Below, one piece after another: positions 24,478 to 36,600 of a DNA stretch of 64,000 bases. Numbering within the stretch: the first letter of the stretch is position 1; every line of letters begins with the position of its first letter. Position numbers and translations under genes: made by a program. Below the pieces are notes generated by a model. The model saw only the letters and a program-made list of their open reading frames with translations, was not told the DNA's origin and did not search any database. This DNA comes from Branchiostoma lanceolatum (taxonomy: Eukaryota; Chordata; Leptocardii; Amphioxiformes; Branchiostomatidae), in the NCBI RefSeq assembly GCF_035083965.1, contig NC_089732.1, forward strand, positions 5,657,383-5,721,382, given 5' to 3'.

Positions 24478-25057
24478 TTAAAAGGTGGGTAGGTTAGGAA
24501 TGTTGATGGGGGTACACGAGTCCAGACACAGGTGTTCCAGGTGCTTTAACATCGTCTTGACCCCATCCAGCCCCGCCTGAGTCACCTGCCTACACTGGGA
24601 CACGTTCAGGAACTTCAGCTGCTTCAGGTGTCGGCCAATGTGGTGTAGACTCACATCCGTGATCTTACACCCCTCCAAGTCCAACCTCTCTAATTGCGTC
24701 AGCTTCTCCGATAGATGCTGGATGGATGAATCGGTGATCCTGTAGCACCACGACAACTTCACGACCTTCAGTGACGAGGCGTGACAGATGTCAATCACGT
24801 CGGGGTCCGAGACTCGACTGCAGCAACTCAGGTCGACGGCGCGAAGGTTCCGGAAGGCACCGTCCAGCTCCAATGACTTGAACCAGCGCGGCGGGATCTC
24901 GCAGTTCCTGGTCTCCAAGGTGACAAGGGATTCCGGGAGGTCGGCGAGGTTGACGCCGGTGAGGTCGGCCGTGGTGATACAGAAGTGTCGCAGGGATGCA
25001 GCGCGGGACTTCAGCTCCAGTAGGAGGGGCGTGGACACAATCTCACCGGTCCTGCCA
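24478..25057 (-). CDS. FBXL12: FBXL12-type gene, exon 3 (LRR domain and stop)
   Basis: 580 nt with the stop at 24478-24480. LRR consensus units recur about every 25 residues (LETRNCEI, LRAVDLSCCSRVSD, LKVVKLSWCYRITD, LERLDLEGCKITD, LKFLNVSQCRQVT, LEHLCLDSC). GC content is well above the flanks. Acceptor ATGTACTCCCACAG. Confidence 0.9.
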
Positions 25058-26686
25058 CTGTGGGAGTACATCAGGGACATTGAAGTTACAGCTGATACTC
25101 GAAATAAGGACTTTTCACATGACATCATTGTGTTGGTGTCCCTATTTGCATCTCAAGTGTTTTCGGACATCGACACAAAAAAACAAAGACAAGGATACCA
25201 AAAGAACTGCTGATAAAACATACAAAATAAACAAAATAAGAACCAACATCCATTGATATGCAAATAGGGGCACCGACATGGCAGTCAGCACTTGCCTGCC
25301 TGCTTCATTGAGTCAAAACAGACATAGATTGACCTTTCTCTACCTAGTTTAATGAGGAACCATTCTGTGTAGGAGTGGATACCGGTTTGACTTAATATCG
25401 TCCAAGTCCAGGTTTAGGTCCAGAGATTCAGGTTCAGGTCCGGACCTGATCCTGTCTAGTTGACATATTTTGTTTTATTGAGCCAATATTAAGACTGACA
25501 TGCATGACTATATGACTATAGAGTTTCTTAGTGAGAAGACTTTCAAGATAAACCAGTATTTGATATCTAAATGTTGCACTTATTTTAAATGCCTTTTTTT
25601 TTCATCAAACAAGATAGAAAAAGATATTTGTACTTTGTTCAGTTTTTTTTTTTTACTCAGGTTTTCGGCTTTCAGGTTTTTTGGACTCAGTTTTTGGATG
25701 TTATACAGCTCCGAATCAGGTCCGGCGAACCGGTATCCGCCCCTAATTCTGTGAGTTGTTTTTTTACCTATGCAGGTGACCGGCCAGTGTGAGTGACTTG
25801 AGGGAAGGTGTGAAGAACTGCCTGACGATCCTCCACATGGCACGTCCATCCAGCCGCCTGCTGTAGGGTGCAAGGTTCACCCGCTTCCACAGGGGGCGCT
25901 CGTAAGCTAGCCTCTTCCACCTCTTACACACCCTGGGAATGGGGTATAAAATGTTGTACTTTAACAAAGCATACTTGTGAACTATATTTAAAAAACTCTC
26001 ATATTAAAAAAAAGGACAGAAAGAGGCAAAGACGTGGTGGCATTTTGAGTTAATGTTAGTACTAAATTTTTTTAAATCTCTGACCTTTGAACAAGGGTGA
26101 AGATGTGGTGGCATTTTGAGTTAATGTTAGTACTAGATTTTTAAAAAAAATCTATGACCTACACATTACAAAACATCTCTACTAATGTAAGAGGATCTTT
26201 TCATATCTCTTTTTTATTCCACGCACCACTGTTTTGAACGTACATGCAATGAACTTTAGAAAAGTATATAACGTTATTAGACCAAGGTGATTCTTGATTA
26301 CTAGTATTCTTTTACTATTTTTGTATGTAAATAGCTGAAACAAATTTAGTGGGTTTTTTTGTTGTTGTCAGTTGAATGTTGTTCTTGTACTCCAGGTAGA
26401 CTAGCTACTTACTGATTGTATGATAGTTATTGGAGTGAACAAAGTATCCAAGTATATATAGTCGCCACTTCCGGGTTCTTGCCCCATGACATGCCCTAGC
26501 CTGTCCCACACATACTCGTATGTTACCGCCGAAGTGAAGTTGTTACAAGTTATTAAAGAGAAAGTTGAGGAAGAATACAAACCTTGCCATACGGAGTAGA
26601 TCCCTGATCTGTAAATAGGAGAAAATCTCCGTGAGGATGTAGTCTGGGAGGAGGAAGTCACTCTCAGCAGTGTCAACCGTCGCCAT
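24478..26686 (-). CDS. FBXL12: F-box/leucine-rich repeat protein, FBXL12-type, complete 3-exon gene
   Basis: Join (complement) of 24478-25057, 25768-25932 and 26583-26686: 849 nt, 282 aa. Phases agree and splice sites are GT-AG. Exon 1 gives MATVDTAESDFLLPDYILTE and IFSYLQIRDLLRMA; exon 2 completes the F-box (VCKRWKRLAYERPLWKRVNL and an AMW-IVR block); exon 3 holds about six cysteine-containing LRRs (for example LRAVDLSCCSRVSDPDV). The F-box to LRR arrangement, the W-KRL-LW-VNL spacing, the MW pair and the CEI motif agree with vertebrate FBXL12 (326 aa), a substrate-recognition subunit of SCF ubiquitin ligases; the LRR region here is slightly shorter. The start ATG is in a YY1-like CAACATGGCGAC context. 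For the exon 3 acceptor a second phase-compatible AG lies 6 nt on. Confidence 0.88.
25768..25932 (-). CDS. FBXL12: FBXL12-type gene, exon 2 (F-box end)
   Basis: 165 nt, phase 2 to phase 2. Encodes VCKRWKRLAYERPLWKRVNL and on to SLKSLTLAGHLH, completing the F-box and starting the first LRR. Acceptor CCCATTCCCAG, donor ATAG|GTAAAA. Confidence 0.88.
26583..26686 (-). CDS. FBXL12: FBXL12-type gene, exon 1 (F-box start)
   Basis: 104 nt ending at phase 2 with donor AAG|GTTTGT. The LPDYILTEIFSYL core is the canonical first helix of an F-box, which binds SKP1. Only 34 residues are encoded. Confidence 0.85.
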
Positions 26687-28704
26687 GTTGTAGTGTAGAA
26701 TATACCACTCGTATAATAGGGGTGATTCATATGTAATGCGCCGCGCAAAAGCAATGATGAATATTATCACACCATGATATTTTGACATATAAAATAATAA
26801 AGCAAACAAATTCTTACGAGTGTTTATTTTCTAGTAAAGATGGGAATGCTTTTAAAATATTTACAAGGCAGTGACCTACCCTAGATTTTAGAATGATCGA
26901 AAAGTCAAAGTTCATTCTGAGATGGGCGTGTGAATTATTGGTGATTGTTATGTTTTATGATATGCGCACTTGTATATACATAGGGAAAATATGCCGTCAT
27001 AGGGCAAAATCTAACAAGACTGCACACAAAGAATAAGATACACTTTATGTGATGTACAGAAAAAGTGTTATATTTTAGTAGTAAACTTCTCAATGTACTT
27101 TGTGAAAGTTTGTATTTAATCATGATTGTCCAGTTACCAGGGTTAACCCTTTGTAATAGCCTTCGGCTAGTTGGCTAACGTTAGCCCTGGCTGTACTTTT
27201 TCTACAGCCAAGTAAATAAATCAAATCAACGTTTTACAATATCCCACGATGAAGTTACAAGGTTGGAAAATGATGATCCTAAGACCTGGTTTTCAAAATG
27301 ACTAACGTTATTTCCTAGTCGGGTACTGAAACAGTTTTCTTAGTCGATTTTCGTTTTCATTATTAACATGAACAGGAAGAGTGGAGAGGACAATAATTGT
27401 TGTTAAACATAAGTTGTAACGTTATAAAGAGCAAGTTAAGAAATACATAATGCGGCATATTTGTAACAAAAGACGATAGTGTAGATGGACATCAATGAAA
27501 TTAAAAGTAAACTGTGTTTGGAGAGAAAAAGAAATATGAAGTCTCTACCATACCCCATAGGTTGGTGTAAATATTAGCTGAAATAGGCTAAATAGACGGT
27601 ATAATCGTTAGAGGGCCACAGGAGTACAGTCCCAACCTGCGGCCAACGTAAGCTCCTCTGGCAAAATATTACGTCTATTTGGCGCATGTTTTTTCACCAG
27701 TCTATGGAGCCCGGAAGAGGCTACGGAAGTAGGCTTACCACTCACGAAAGCTCAGAATCCCAAGAATTTTCATCGACTCTTTTTTCAGTGTCTTCAACAC
27801 ACAAAGCTTGTGATGGTCAGTTGTGATTTATATTATCAGCGGCTTAGATTACATCATCGGAGTATCCAGACATTCTAGCCTCTCCAGTGCATCTTGTCCT
27901 AGCTCATCGTATCAGCCAATCACTGATCACTGTGTGTTACCTGAGCTCATGTCAGTGACTGTCTGCACTACCATCATGGCCTTGTAATTGTCAGCCTGAC
28001 AGTGATGGCAATAGCGTCCAAAACAGAAATGTGCAAACACCTTCACATCAATCTTATTTTTCTATTTTCAGAAACATTGATTTATTCAGTGGTTTTAACT
28101 CCCGTTTGTTCTTAAACCCAGTTAGTGTCTATCACACATTGCCACAGTTTCAGAGCGCGTTGTTGTTGTTTTTTGTGACTGCAAGAACAAGTACTAATGA
28201 AATAATATCTAATCTTATTGAAGGTGAGTTTATCCATCGCTCCCACGTTTTGCTTGGTGAATTGAAACGGAAGGCTAGTTGGGGAAATGCATCTCGGTCG
28301 TGGCAGCCTCGTGACAAAGAAAGAAAGAAGTAATCAAATTTTAGATCCAAGGATTTTTATTTGAATGGTTCTTGACCAATTCGACATGGTTGAAATGCCA
28401 AACCCAGACAAATGAAAATTATATAGGACAGCATATCAGAAACTAGGTCAACTGGCAAGGACAGGTTATTTGCTGTCACCAATATCATCATCGAAATAGT
28501 CTCTCTTTACGACGTAACGTTACATGACGATGTTTATGTTTATGAGAGTCTCTGCGCTACTAGTGTCCAGTTACCGAACTGGCAAATTGCTACAATGACG
28601 GAGGCACGTAGATGCCGCGTGTGAACTGTCTGGCATAACATCGCAGGTCAATGACCTAAGGACACTGAAGCTCTGCGTCTGAAAAAACAACAACAAGCCA
28701 ATAA

Positions 28705-28862
28705 TCAATCTCCAAGCAGAAGTTTGGGGGTAAGATCATTATCACGGTTTTCTGATTGCCGGGCTTCTCTGGCAGCCATCCGCCCTATGAACAAATGGCT
28801 GTAGGAGAATCCAGGAAATCAGAAAACATTGCAACTTTTCATCCCAACATCTGCTTGTAGTT
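28705..28862. mobile_element. Family D relative with the same terminal sequence
   Basis: AATCTCCAAGCAGAAG at the left and CATCTGCTTGTAG at the right, with inner inverted CGGTTTTCTGATT and AAATCAGAAAAC. Confidence 0.6.
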
Positions 28863-29260
28863 TATAACACATGATTAACAAGTGGTCGACCACAGCTTCC
28901 TTTTTGCTCACCTGTTACTTACAATACCATTATGTGTATGTGTTGCGTCTTTCACGACGTGGCAATGGGGACTCCTAGCTGCTAAAGTAATCATTGCAGG
29001 TAGATAGCGCGTGAACGCCACAACTCCACAGTCTTTATCCATTTATTAAAGCAAGGATGTTATATCATCCTATATAATATCCTTGGTCTATTAAGTAAAC
29101 GTGCCCTGTATTCAAGCAGGATCGGTGATTGGCACTGATGACTGTGCAGGCCTGTCCGTAAGTATCGGTCCCAACTGCAGCCATCGCAACGAAAGTTGTC
29201 CTGTCGTGCGGTTTGCCAGATTATTTGCTGGAATACTGACAGTGATTCGCTTTTGATCCA

Positions 29261-29420
29261 TAGCCTGGAATACAAACCTATTATAGCTCCCGAGTCTCCT
29301 CTACGCAAATAGAGACTCGGGAGCTATAATAGGTTTGGAGACTCGGGAGCTATAATACTTAATAGGTTTGGATTTGCGGAGAGGAGACTCGGGAGCCATA
29401 TAGGTTTGGATTCCAGGCTA
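29261..29420. mobile_element. Fold-back element with 9 bp target-site duplication
   Basis: Ends TAGCCTGGAATACAAACCT and AGGTTTGGATTCCAGGCTA. TTTGATCCA is present on both flanks (29252-29260 and 29421-29429). The interior repeats GACTCGGGAGCTATAATA in both orientations. A 9 bp duplication suggests a Mutator-like element; no coding capacity. Confidence 0.75.
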
Positions 29421-29894
29421 TTTGATCCATGCCACCATAGCTGATTGCTCCTTGTAACGCAAGCGACACTAACCATTCCTCGATGCCATTCGGAGGTCAC
29501 AATAGCAGCACTAGTACATGGCAATATTGATTAATTTTATGAGCAACTTAATTGATCAAACTGGATTGTTAAAACTAGTCCCTTTATCTCGATTAATCAT
29601 TGCATTGTGTAAGAACCGTTCAGCTGTCTTGACACAATTTCATTGCATTTGAACGTTAAAAAGTTATTTACCTTCATGTAGCTGCGTAAGATTCTCTCGC
29701 CTTTTGACGCTTGTTTTTTTTTTCTTAATGCTTTAATAGAGTGCCAAGTTAGCATTATACCTTATCATTTGGTGATTCACAAACGAGTCTATACTAAAAA
29801 GAGACTACAGTACTTTGAGTGTGAACGCACTGCATTTGACCAAGCTTTAATTTGACCAGACACGACGCTCATCGCACAAAAGCACATAATCATT

Positions 29895-30081
29895 AGCCCC
29901 GGTTGCAGACTTCCCCATGGCGAAACTTATCGGGCCAGATTCTTTGGCTGGGGGGCCGTATCTGCTTGGGGACTGTACCTGCCCCCCAGAGCCTGCCCCC
30001 CCCCCCCCCCCCCCCCCCCAAGCAAAGAATCTGGCCCCCATAAGTTGAAAAATCGCCGTGGGGAGGCCTGCAACGGAGGCT
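29895..30081. mobile_element. Fold-back element with poly-C loop and 11 bp direct flanks
   Basis: Left arm AGCCCCGGTTGCAGACTTCC, right arm ending GGCCTGCAACGGAGGCT (inverted, a few mismatches), second arm pair GGGCCAGATTCTTTG and CAAAGAATCTGGCCC. ACATAATCATT flanks both sides (29884-29894 and 30082-30092). A 24-base C run (29996-30019) lies in the loop region. Confidence 0.72.
29996..30019. repeat. Poly-C run, 24 bases
   Basis: Uninterrupted Cs in the loop of the fold-back element at 29895-30081. The length may not be assembled exactly. Confidence 0.9.
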
Positions 30082-30424
30082 ACATAATCATTACATATGA
30101 GGTATCAGAACGCTAAACAAGCTTTTTCAATATTTCTAGTGGAAGTGGTTAAGTAACAACGAAGATATGATTGATCAAATAAAAGTTTCAAAAACTTTTT
30201 TCCTGATGCATTGTGGGCCAGTTGTAGCGTTGATGACCCCACCAAGGCCAGGTCACCACGAAAAATGGATTGAATCTATTTTTTCAAGGTTTTCGTACAT
30301 TTTTGTGGATATTTTTTGTTATAAAACATGTGAAATTTGTAGCATCAGGGCTGCGTGGTGAGTCTTGGGCGTGAACATCCGTTTTTCGGCGAGTTCAATT
30401 TTTGCGCCCTCATTATGACGTTCG

Positions 30425-30574
30425 TGACGTCATAACAACATGGCGCGGCTGAAAGGAAAATGAGGAAGAGGCCCTACCCTTCCTGAACTCAAGTCATTTC
30501 TACCGGTTTTCTCTCCAGTTTGAGGTGAAAATATTCCACAGTATCCCATTGAGAAGCCACAGGGAGCCGCCACG
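30425..30574 (+). promoter_or_regulatory. DNAJC14 proximal promoter/5' UTR: CRE, YY1-like site and a short uORF
   Basis: A perfect CRE palindrome TGACGTCA (30425-30432), preceded by a half site, lies 143 bp before the start codon. Just after it, ACAACATGGCGCGG (30436-30449) looks like a YY1 motif. Its ATG (30440) opens a seven-codon upstream ORF ending TGA at 30463, if the transcript starts before it. No TATA box is seen. The region is CpG-rich compared with its surroundings. Confidence 0.5.
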
Positions 30575-30600
30575 ATGGAAAATGTTCCGATTCGGGACAG
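30575..30600 (+). CDS. DNAJC14: DNAJC14-type gene, coding exon 1
   Basis: Encodes MENVPIRD plus two bases of an Arg codon. The ATG has a textbook Kozak context and the donor is CAG|GTAAGT. It is too short to show as an ORF. It was found because phase 2 joins perfectly to the exon at 34656 (AG+G gives Arg, then VTAEERFE). The 5' UTR extends upstream to an unknown start site after the CRE at 30425. Confidence 0.85.
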
Positions 30601-33600
30601 GTAAGTGCTGTTGATAAGCTCGGAAAATATGTGTTTTGTTGTCAACATAATTTTGCATTTTTAGTGGGTGCCTAGTTGGCACTTTCGATACTTTTGTTTA
30701 TTTAATGAAGGTAGCGTTACAAGAAGAATCGCTGCAACAGAGTCACACAAACAAGAGGAGACTGACTGTGCTATCATCAAGCTATGGAGCACAGATTTTG
30801 AGTAATTACACCGATGGACAGGATTCTAAAGGAAAAGAGGAGACCACACATATTTTTTGACTTGGTCGTTTTTATGGCAGTTTTTTCTTGACGTCTAATT
30901 TTTCATGGTAATGGCTAAAGTAAGATATTTGTGAGTCGTTGCTATGGTACGACAGTCTGACTAGCTATTCAGCCCACGAATACGTAAAATTTGAGCGGAA
31001 ACGGATTTGCCAGGAAGAGTACCCTATTTCGAAGAAGTGAAACCAGCTGGTTACTGTTCAGGTCGAGTGGGGAGGGGGGCGAAAGCATTTTTGCTTGTGT
31101 GGACGTGTTGATCTTTTCCTTCCATCTTGGTGTTGTTTTCATCATAAGGATGTTACAGATGGTGTGTCAAGATATTGATTTTTGAAACTATTAGTATATT
31201 ACTTCTGAAGAAAATTAAATAACTCTACATGAAAATAATTCTGGTGCCCACCACTGACATGACTGAGCTGTTCATGTTGTACCTTTGATAAACAGCTCTA
31301 TGGTATTTGCAAGTCACAACCATAATTGTTGGTTATGATGCTGTTTCATATCATATTTAATGCCGATACTATTCAGGGTGCTGTTTAGACTGTTGCTGGT
31401 TGAAGGGGTCGGTTAAGATATGTCTTCTACTTTTCTAGATGAAGTTTTTAAGAAGCATATTGCTTTCTCTCATACATAAATTTCAACATGTACCTTTACC
31501 ATATAGAATACAAACATATTAAGGTGCACATGCACCCACTATTTCAAGCCCTGTGTCTGAAGTCAGGGCAGGAACCATTTTCAAGTGGGTTCTACACAGT
31601 GTTTCTTAAAAAAACAGTCCTGCATGGATGTAACGCTATGTATGTTTACTATTACTGCACATTGTATTCTGAAACCCTGTTGTTTTTGCAGGGCAAATAC
31701 TGTAAATTCTCTTCGCGGGGACTTAATTTCGCAGAAATTAGTTTTTGCAGTGTTACAGTAGACATGCGAAACACATAGCAGCTATGTCATGATTTCTTGA
31801 AAAGATGTTATAGTGAAAACCGAGAGAGACACCACAAGTGTTTCAAGATTTTACACAGTCCTTTCAGGGCCTTATATGACATTGGATTTTTTTGGCCAGA
31901 ATGCAGACCAAGACAATATGATTCTGAGTCCTAGTATTGATCTGAATACTCCTTAACATGGAGTCCATTTTTTCAAGCTCAATTTAAAGTCCCAAAACCA
32001 GAAACCTGGATCAGACAAAACCATATCTGGTCCGAATCTAAACTTATGTCAGTGTGGTACTGTTGTCAATTGTTATGTTTATGTCCAATTTGTAACTCCT
32101 ATTGTAATCCCCATGAGTCTATTGTGTTTCTAGTTACTCCTGGACAGAACAGTTTTTGTGATGTAAACACTGGAATTACAAATAAAAGGAATTCAATGAC
32201 TGATTATGATGGAATGCAATGTACTGTTAATCTTGAAATATTTACAGTGGTTTTGTTTTCAAAATGGCTCTGCAAATGTGTGTTTTTGTGCTACGGTACT
32301 GCTTTGACCATGAACATGAAACACTGCGAGAGCCTACTTTCCACTTCTACTGCAAAATAAAATCCCCCTGAAAACTATTCTACAGTAATTTGTTGCTTTG
32401 TTTTACCAACGTAACTTGTGTGAGAATAGCCAGTTGAGTGTGCTCTGTTCTGTCACTACTGTAGAATAGTGTAGATACAGAAATGTTCGCGGTGGTTTTA
32501 TGTTTGCAGTTTTCGCGGTGACCCTTTCAACGCAAACTTAAAACCACCGCAAACATTTTTGTCCAATACTGTAGCAGTATGTGACTATAGCGCTGCTCCA
32601 TTTTTCGCCTTAGCGCGAAAAAAAAACAACTTAAATGCATTTACAGTATCACATCTATAGTATCAGGTTGTTCTGTATGACCGATACCGACGGTAGATGC
32701 TTTATCCTATACATGTCTTGCCCTTTCATGCTAGGAGTTCCAAACTTCTCTATCTATATTAATCAACTGGTATAACAGCTTTGCTGCATAGCACACCAGT
32801 TTCACATGCTTGTGATGGTGGATAGATAAAACCTCAGTCCAGTTGGTACATAAGGATTAAGGGATAAGACCTAGGCGAGAGATGGCTTCATTTTTTTTTT
32901 CTAACCTTTTAATTCATGCTAAGGTTCACATGAAGATGTTCTGTTTTCAGAAATATTATATCTAGTTGGAATATATGGAGGCAAAAGTTGGCGAAGTGTA
33001 GACCTAAGATTAGATGATATTTTCTAGCCAAAAAATAACAAAGCAAATATGTGGATGCAAAATACAGTGAAAGTATAAAAATAGATAGTCCTGACTCGCA
33101 AGTTATTATACTATATTTGGAGCCAAAAGTTAGCAAAGTCTTTATGTTTATTAGCCACAAAAAGCTAATAGATATTGTAAATCTTTAAACTTTTGCGGTA
33201 TATCTATTTTTTCAGTTTTGTTGGTGACCTCTCCTTCACAAATTCAAGACACTGTGAATATACGTTTCCATTTACAATTTGTATTGTTTTAACTGCAAGT
33301 TTCAAACCCTGCAAAATTTGTATTCTCCGTCCCACCGTAAAATAAAACCAGCTTGCGAGTAAATGCGTTTACAATATCATACATGTATGTGGATGTAATA
33401 ATATACAGTAAAAGATAGGAAGTAGAAAAACAGACTCTCCAGAGTTTTAAGTTCACCATTTTGTCACTTAGTATGTATGACAAGAACTGCCTAAAATTTA
33501 CATTTCCCTGAAAAAAAATCTACCCTTCACCGTTCATGTATCAGAGAAGGTCTTTTGTGAAAAAAAAAATTAAGAGTCTAAAAATTGAGACAGATTTCTT

Positions 33601-36600
33601 ATGATCACATTTTCAGTCACAATATAAGTAATGCTGAGACATGTGAATATTCATGTAACATCAAATATTGATGTAAAAATTGATTATGAAAACAGAGACC
33701 TTAGGGTGTGTTCAAGGCTTTTACAATGAAGAACTGCGACCATTGTCTTGATATAGCAGGAATTTATTTAGTGACAGCAAAAACACTTGGCCATGATAAT
33801 GAGTATAAAAAGTATCACCTAAAAAATGCTATCCTTAATTAAGAAATCGAACGTCTCGGTATGCAGATCTGTTGTGACGTAATACGAAAATACCTCCTTT
33901 GTTGTCCCAATATAGGAAAGATGCTTGTTTGTTTTTTAGGAGGTTCAAAGGATTGTTTCAGTTAAAGTGTCTGGATATTTGGGTGCTGAGTAATCTGTAG
34001 TAGTCTTAGGACCTGTTTTTCCCAATGTGAAATGTAATTCAGCTGTTTGATAGTAATGCACTGGGCTGCTAACTCTTGTGTGTGGAGGGTGTTATTTTCG
34101 AAGCTGAATGTCAAGTTTTGCACGGACATTTATGGATAAGCTAAGTAAACATGTGAGTAACAGTCTTATTCTGTGTTAGCTGCATTACTGTCAATTGAGA
34201 CCCAATACATGTACAGGTACAATATAGTACCCCAAAAATGTAGGTACAGGTCTGGACCTGTACTTAAACCTCTGTACCTGTACTGTTCTGTATCGGTATC
34301 TGATGTTACTGTTAGTAACAGTCATATCAGGTAGTAACAGTTACGTACACAGCCCCAGCTGCAGTCTTTGCGTTTTTTAAACATTTCAAGCCATTGGAAA
34401 ACATAATCAAGAAATACTGTAAATGCAGAAATGTTCGCGGTGGTTTTATGTTCGCAGTTTTCGCAGGAATCGTTTCACCGTGAACTTTTAACCACTGCGA
34501 ACATTTCTGTCCAATACTGTAGCAGTATCTGACTATAGCGCTACCGCAAACTTAAAACCACCGCAAACACTCCATTTTCGCCCTAGCGCGAAATGAAAAC
34601 CACGCGAACTTAAATGCATTTACAGTAATCATTTTTCCTGTGCTGTTGTGTACAGGGTGACTGCAGAGGAGCGTTTTGAGTCGGCCCAAGTCTGCTTGAG
34701 TCAGGGAGAGGTGGAGGAGGCTCACAGATTACTACAGGAGGTACGTATCACTATGTTGCAGTGTTCTCGCCAGGCCTTTTCAGCATAGCGGCCCCTGATG
34801 CTGTGATCTGGACCCCCGATGCTGTGATCTGGACCCCTGACGCAGTGTTTCAATGAGCATAGGGGTGTTTCTTTCTGGGAAGAACCTTCATAAATCTTAT
34901 AAAAAGTTCATATTTGGCTTTTGAATGAGAAGTGACAGAGGAAAAACTTAACTTCACAAAATCTATCCCTCAAAATGCAGGAAATAGTATCTTATTTGGT
35001 TATGAATTTCTAACTTTTGTGCGGGAAGATGCCACACTCCCAACCGTTATCATGTCTTTGGCACTCTGCGAGTGACTTGTGCCGCGCAAAGTTGGCCTTC
35101 TGTACCTGACCCCTATGCTCTGAAAAATTCCTGGTGAGAACACTGTATTGCTAAAGTGCTAGAAGTAGAACCTAAGCCAGTAGTATGTACTGTAAATTAT
35201 AATGTAGATATCAATATTGTATTCATTTATATTGTTGCATACCTGGTAAACGCCTCATGCCATGGCACACCATGTTTGACTGAGCAGTACAAGCCGCATA
35301 TCTGGACAGATTAATTTGTTCCACTGATACCGGGAAGGACCTTTTCGATAAGTTTGTTCTTTTATGCACTCGCGGTGTGGATCTCTTAAAACATGGGACC
35401 TCTATTTAACATCCTATCCAAGGGATGTCTCTAAGCAAAGGTGGTACTCATTTTCACCTTACTGAAGTGAAGAAAGTCGTGTAAAGTGCCTTTCCCAGTG
35501 GCACAACATCGGTGGCTTGATATGTATATCGCTGAAGTGCTATAACCTTAGCCGGTAGTTTGTAGGTACAAACAAGACAGCTAATGTAATGTGATTGTCT
35601 AGACAATTAAAAGTGTTATGACCAATCCTTCATGTTTTCCCTCCCTAGGCTGTGAGGCTGGACCCATCCAACATCGTGTACAAGGACAGCCTACAGGAGG
35701 TGGTACGACTGCGGGAACAGCAGCACAGCGTGTACAATGACCCAGCCACCACCACCTTCAGCTTCTTCCACCACGGAGGCCCGGGGGACGCGTCCGGCTG
35801 CCAGGGAGCCAGCTCCGACGAGGATGGCCCGCTCAAGCTCTTCAACATCTGGTCCAGCTGGTCGGGATTCGGCTCGCCGTTCGGCTTCAACCTGCCTTGT
35901 CCGACCTCCGCCCCCGACAGCAACCCGCACGTCCCTTCCCAGCCTGCCCCGGGAGCAAGCGGCACTCCTCCGCAGCCTTCCCATGATGCCCCACAAGCAG
36001 CTTCCCAAGACCAGAAGTCTCATAAGTCGGAGGACTTTGACTTCGACATCCAGTATCGCCCCAAAACTAAGAAGGGAGAGAAGGACACGCCTAGCTTCTC
36101 AGATGGAAAGACGTTCAACTTCCAAGACGCTGCCCGAGAAGGGGAGAAAATGTACAAGGATGCGTTCACTTCTTGGAAGGCTAAGCCTCAGACCCCAGAG
36201 CCTGTCGACAAGAAAGCAAACGCGTCGAAGCCTAAAGTAGCCGCCGACCACTTAGAATCCTTGGGAGCAAGCAGGGTGGTTCCCAACGTCAGGTACTCTG
36301 ACATCGCCAGCAAACCTCCCAAGCCAGCAGCGCCGGAACCAAAGCACAGTCAACCACGTACCACCACCACCAGTACAAAGCCTTCAAGCAAGAAGGCACA
36401 GAAGAAACGTGTCTACAACGTAGACATAAACAAGGTAAACAGGATCAATTGTATTGAAGTGTTATTCTTGGCACACATGATAAAACTTGACAACTTGTTT
36501 AGAGGATTGACCTCACTGGGCTAAATTATATAGCCTCCATTCCATCATACATGTAACATGTATTTACTTTAGTAGGGCTACCATACTATAAATCTTTCCC

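Larger units (their letters stand above)
26760..30420. other. Intergenic region between divergent FBXL12-type and DNAJC14-type genes
   Basis: The two genes are transcribed away from each other from about 26.7 and 30.4 kb. The interval holds one family D element and two fold-back elements. The open frame at 28.0-28.3 kb shows no domain or splice context. Confidence 0.5.

Noticed and set aside
24788-25256. Plus-strand frames over the LRR exon
   Set aside because: Antisense shadows of the FBXL12-type exon 3.
35691-36240. Alternative frames in DNAJC14 exon 3
   Set aside because: Out of frame with every flanking exon; shadows.
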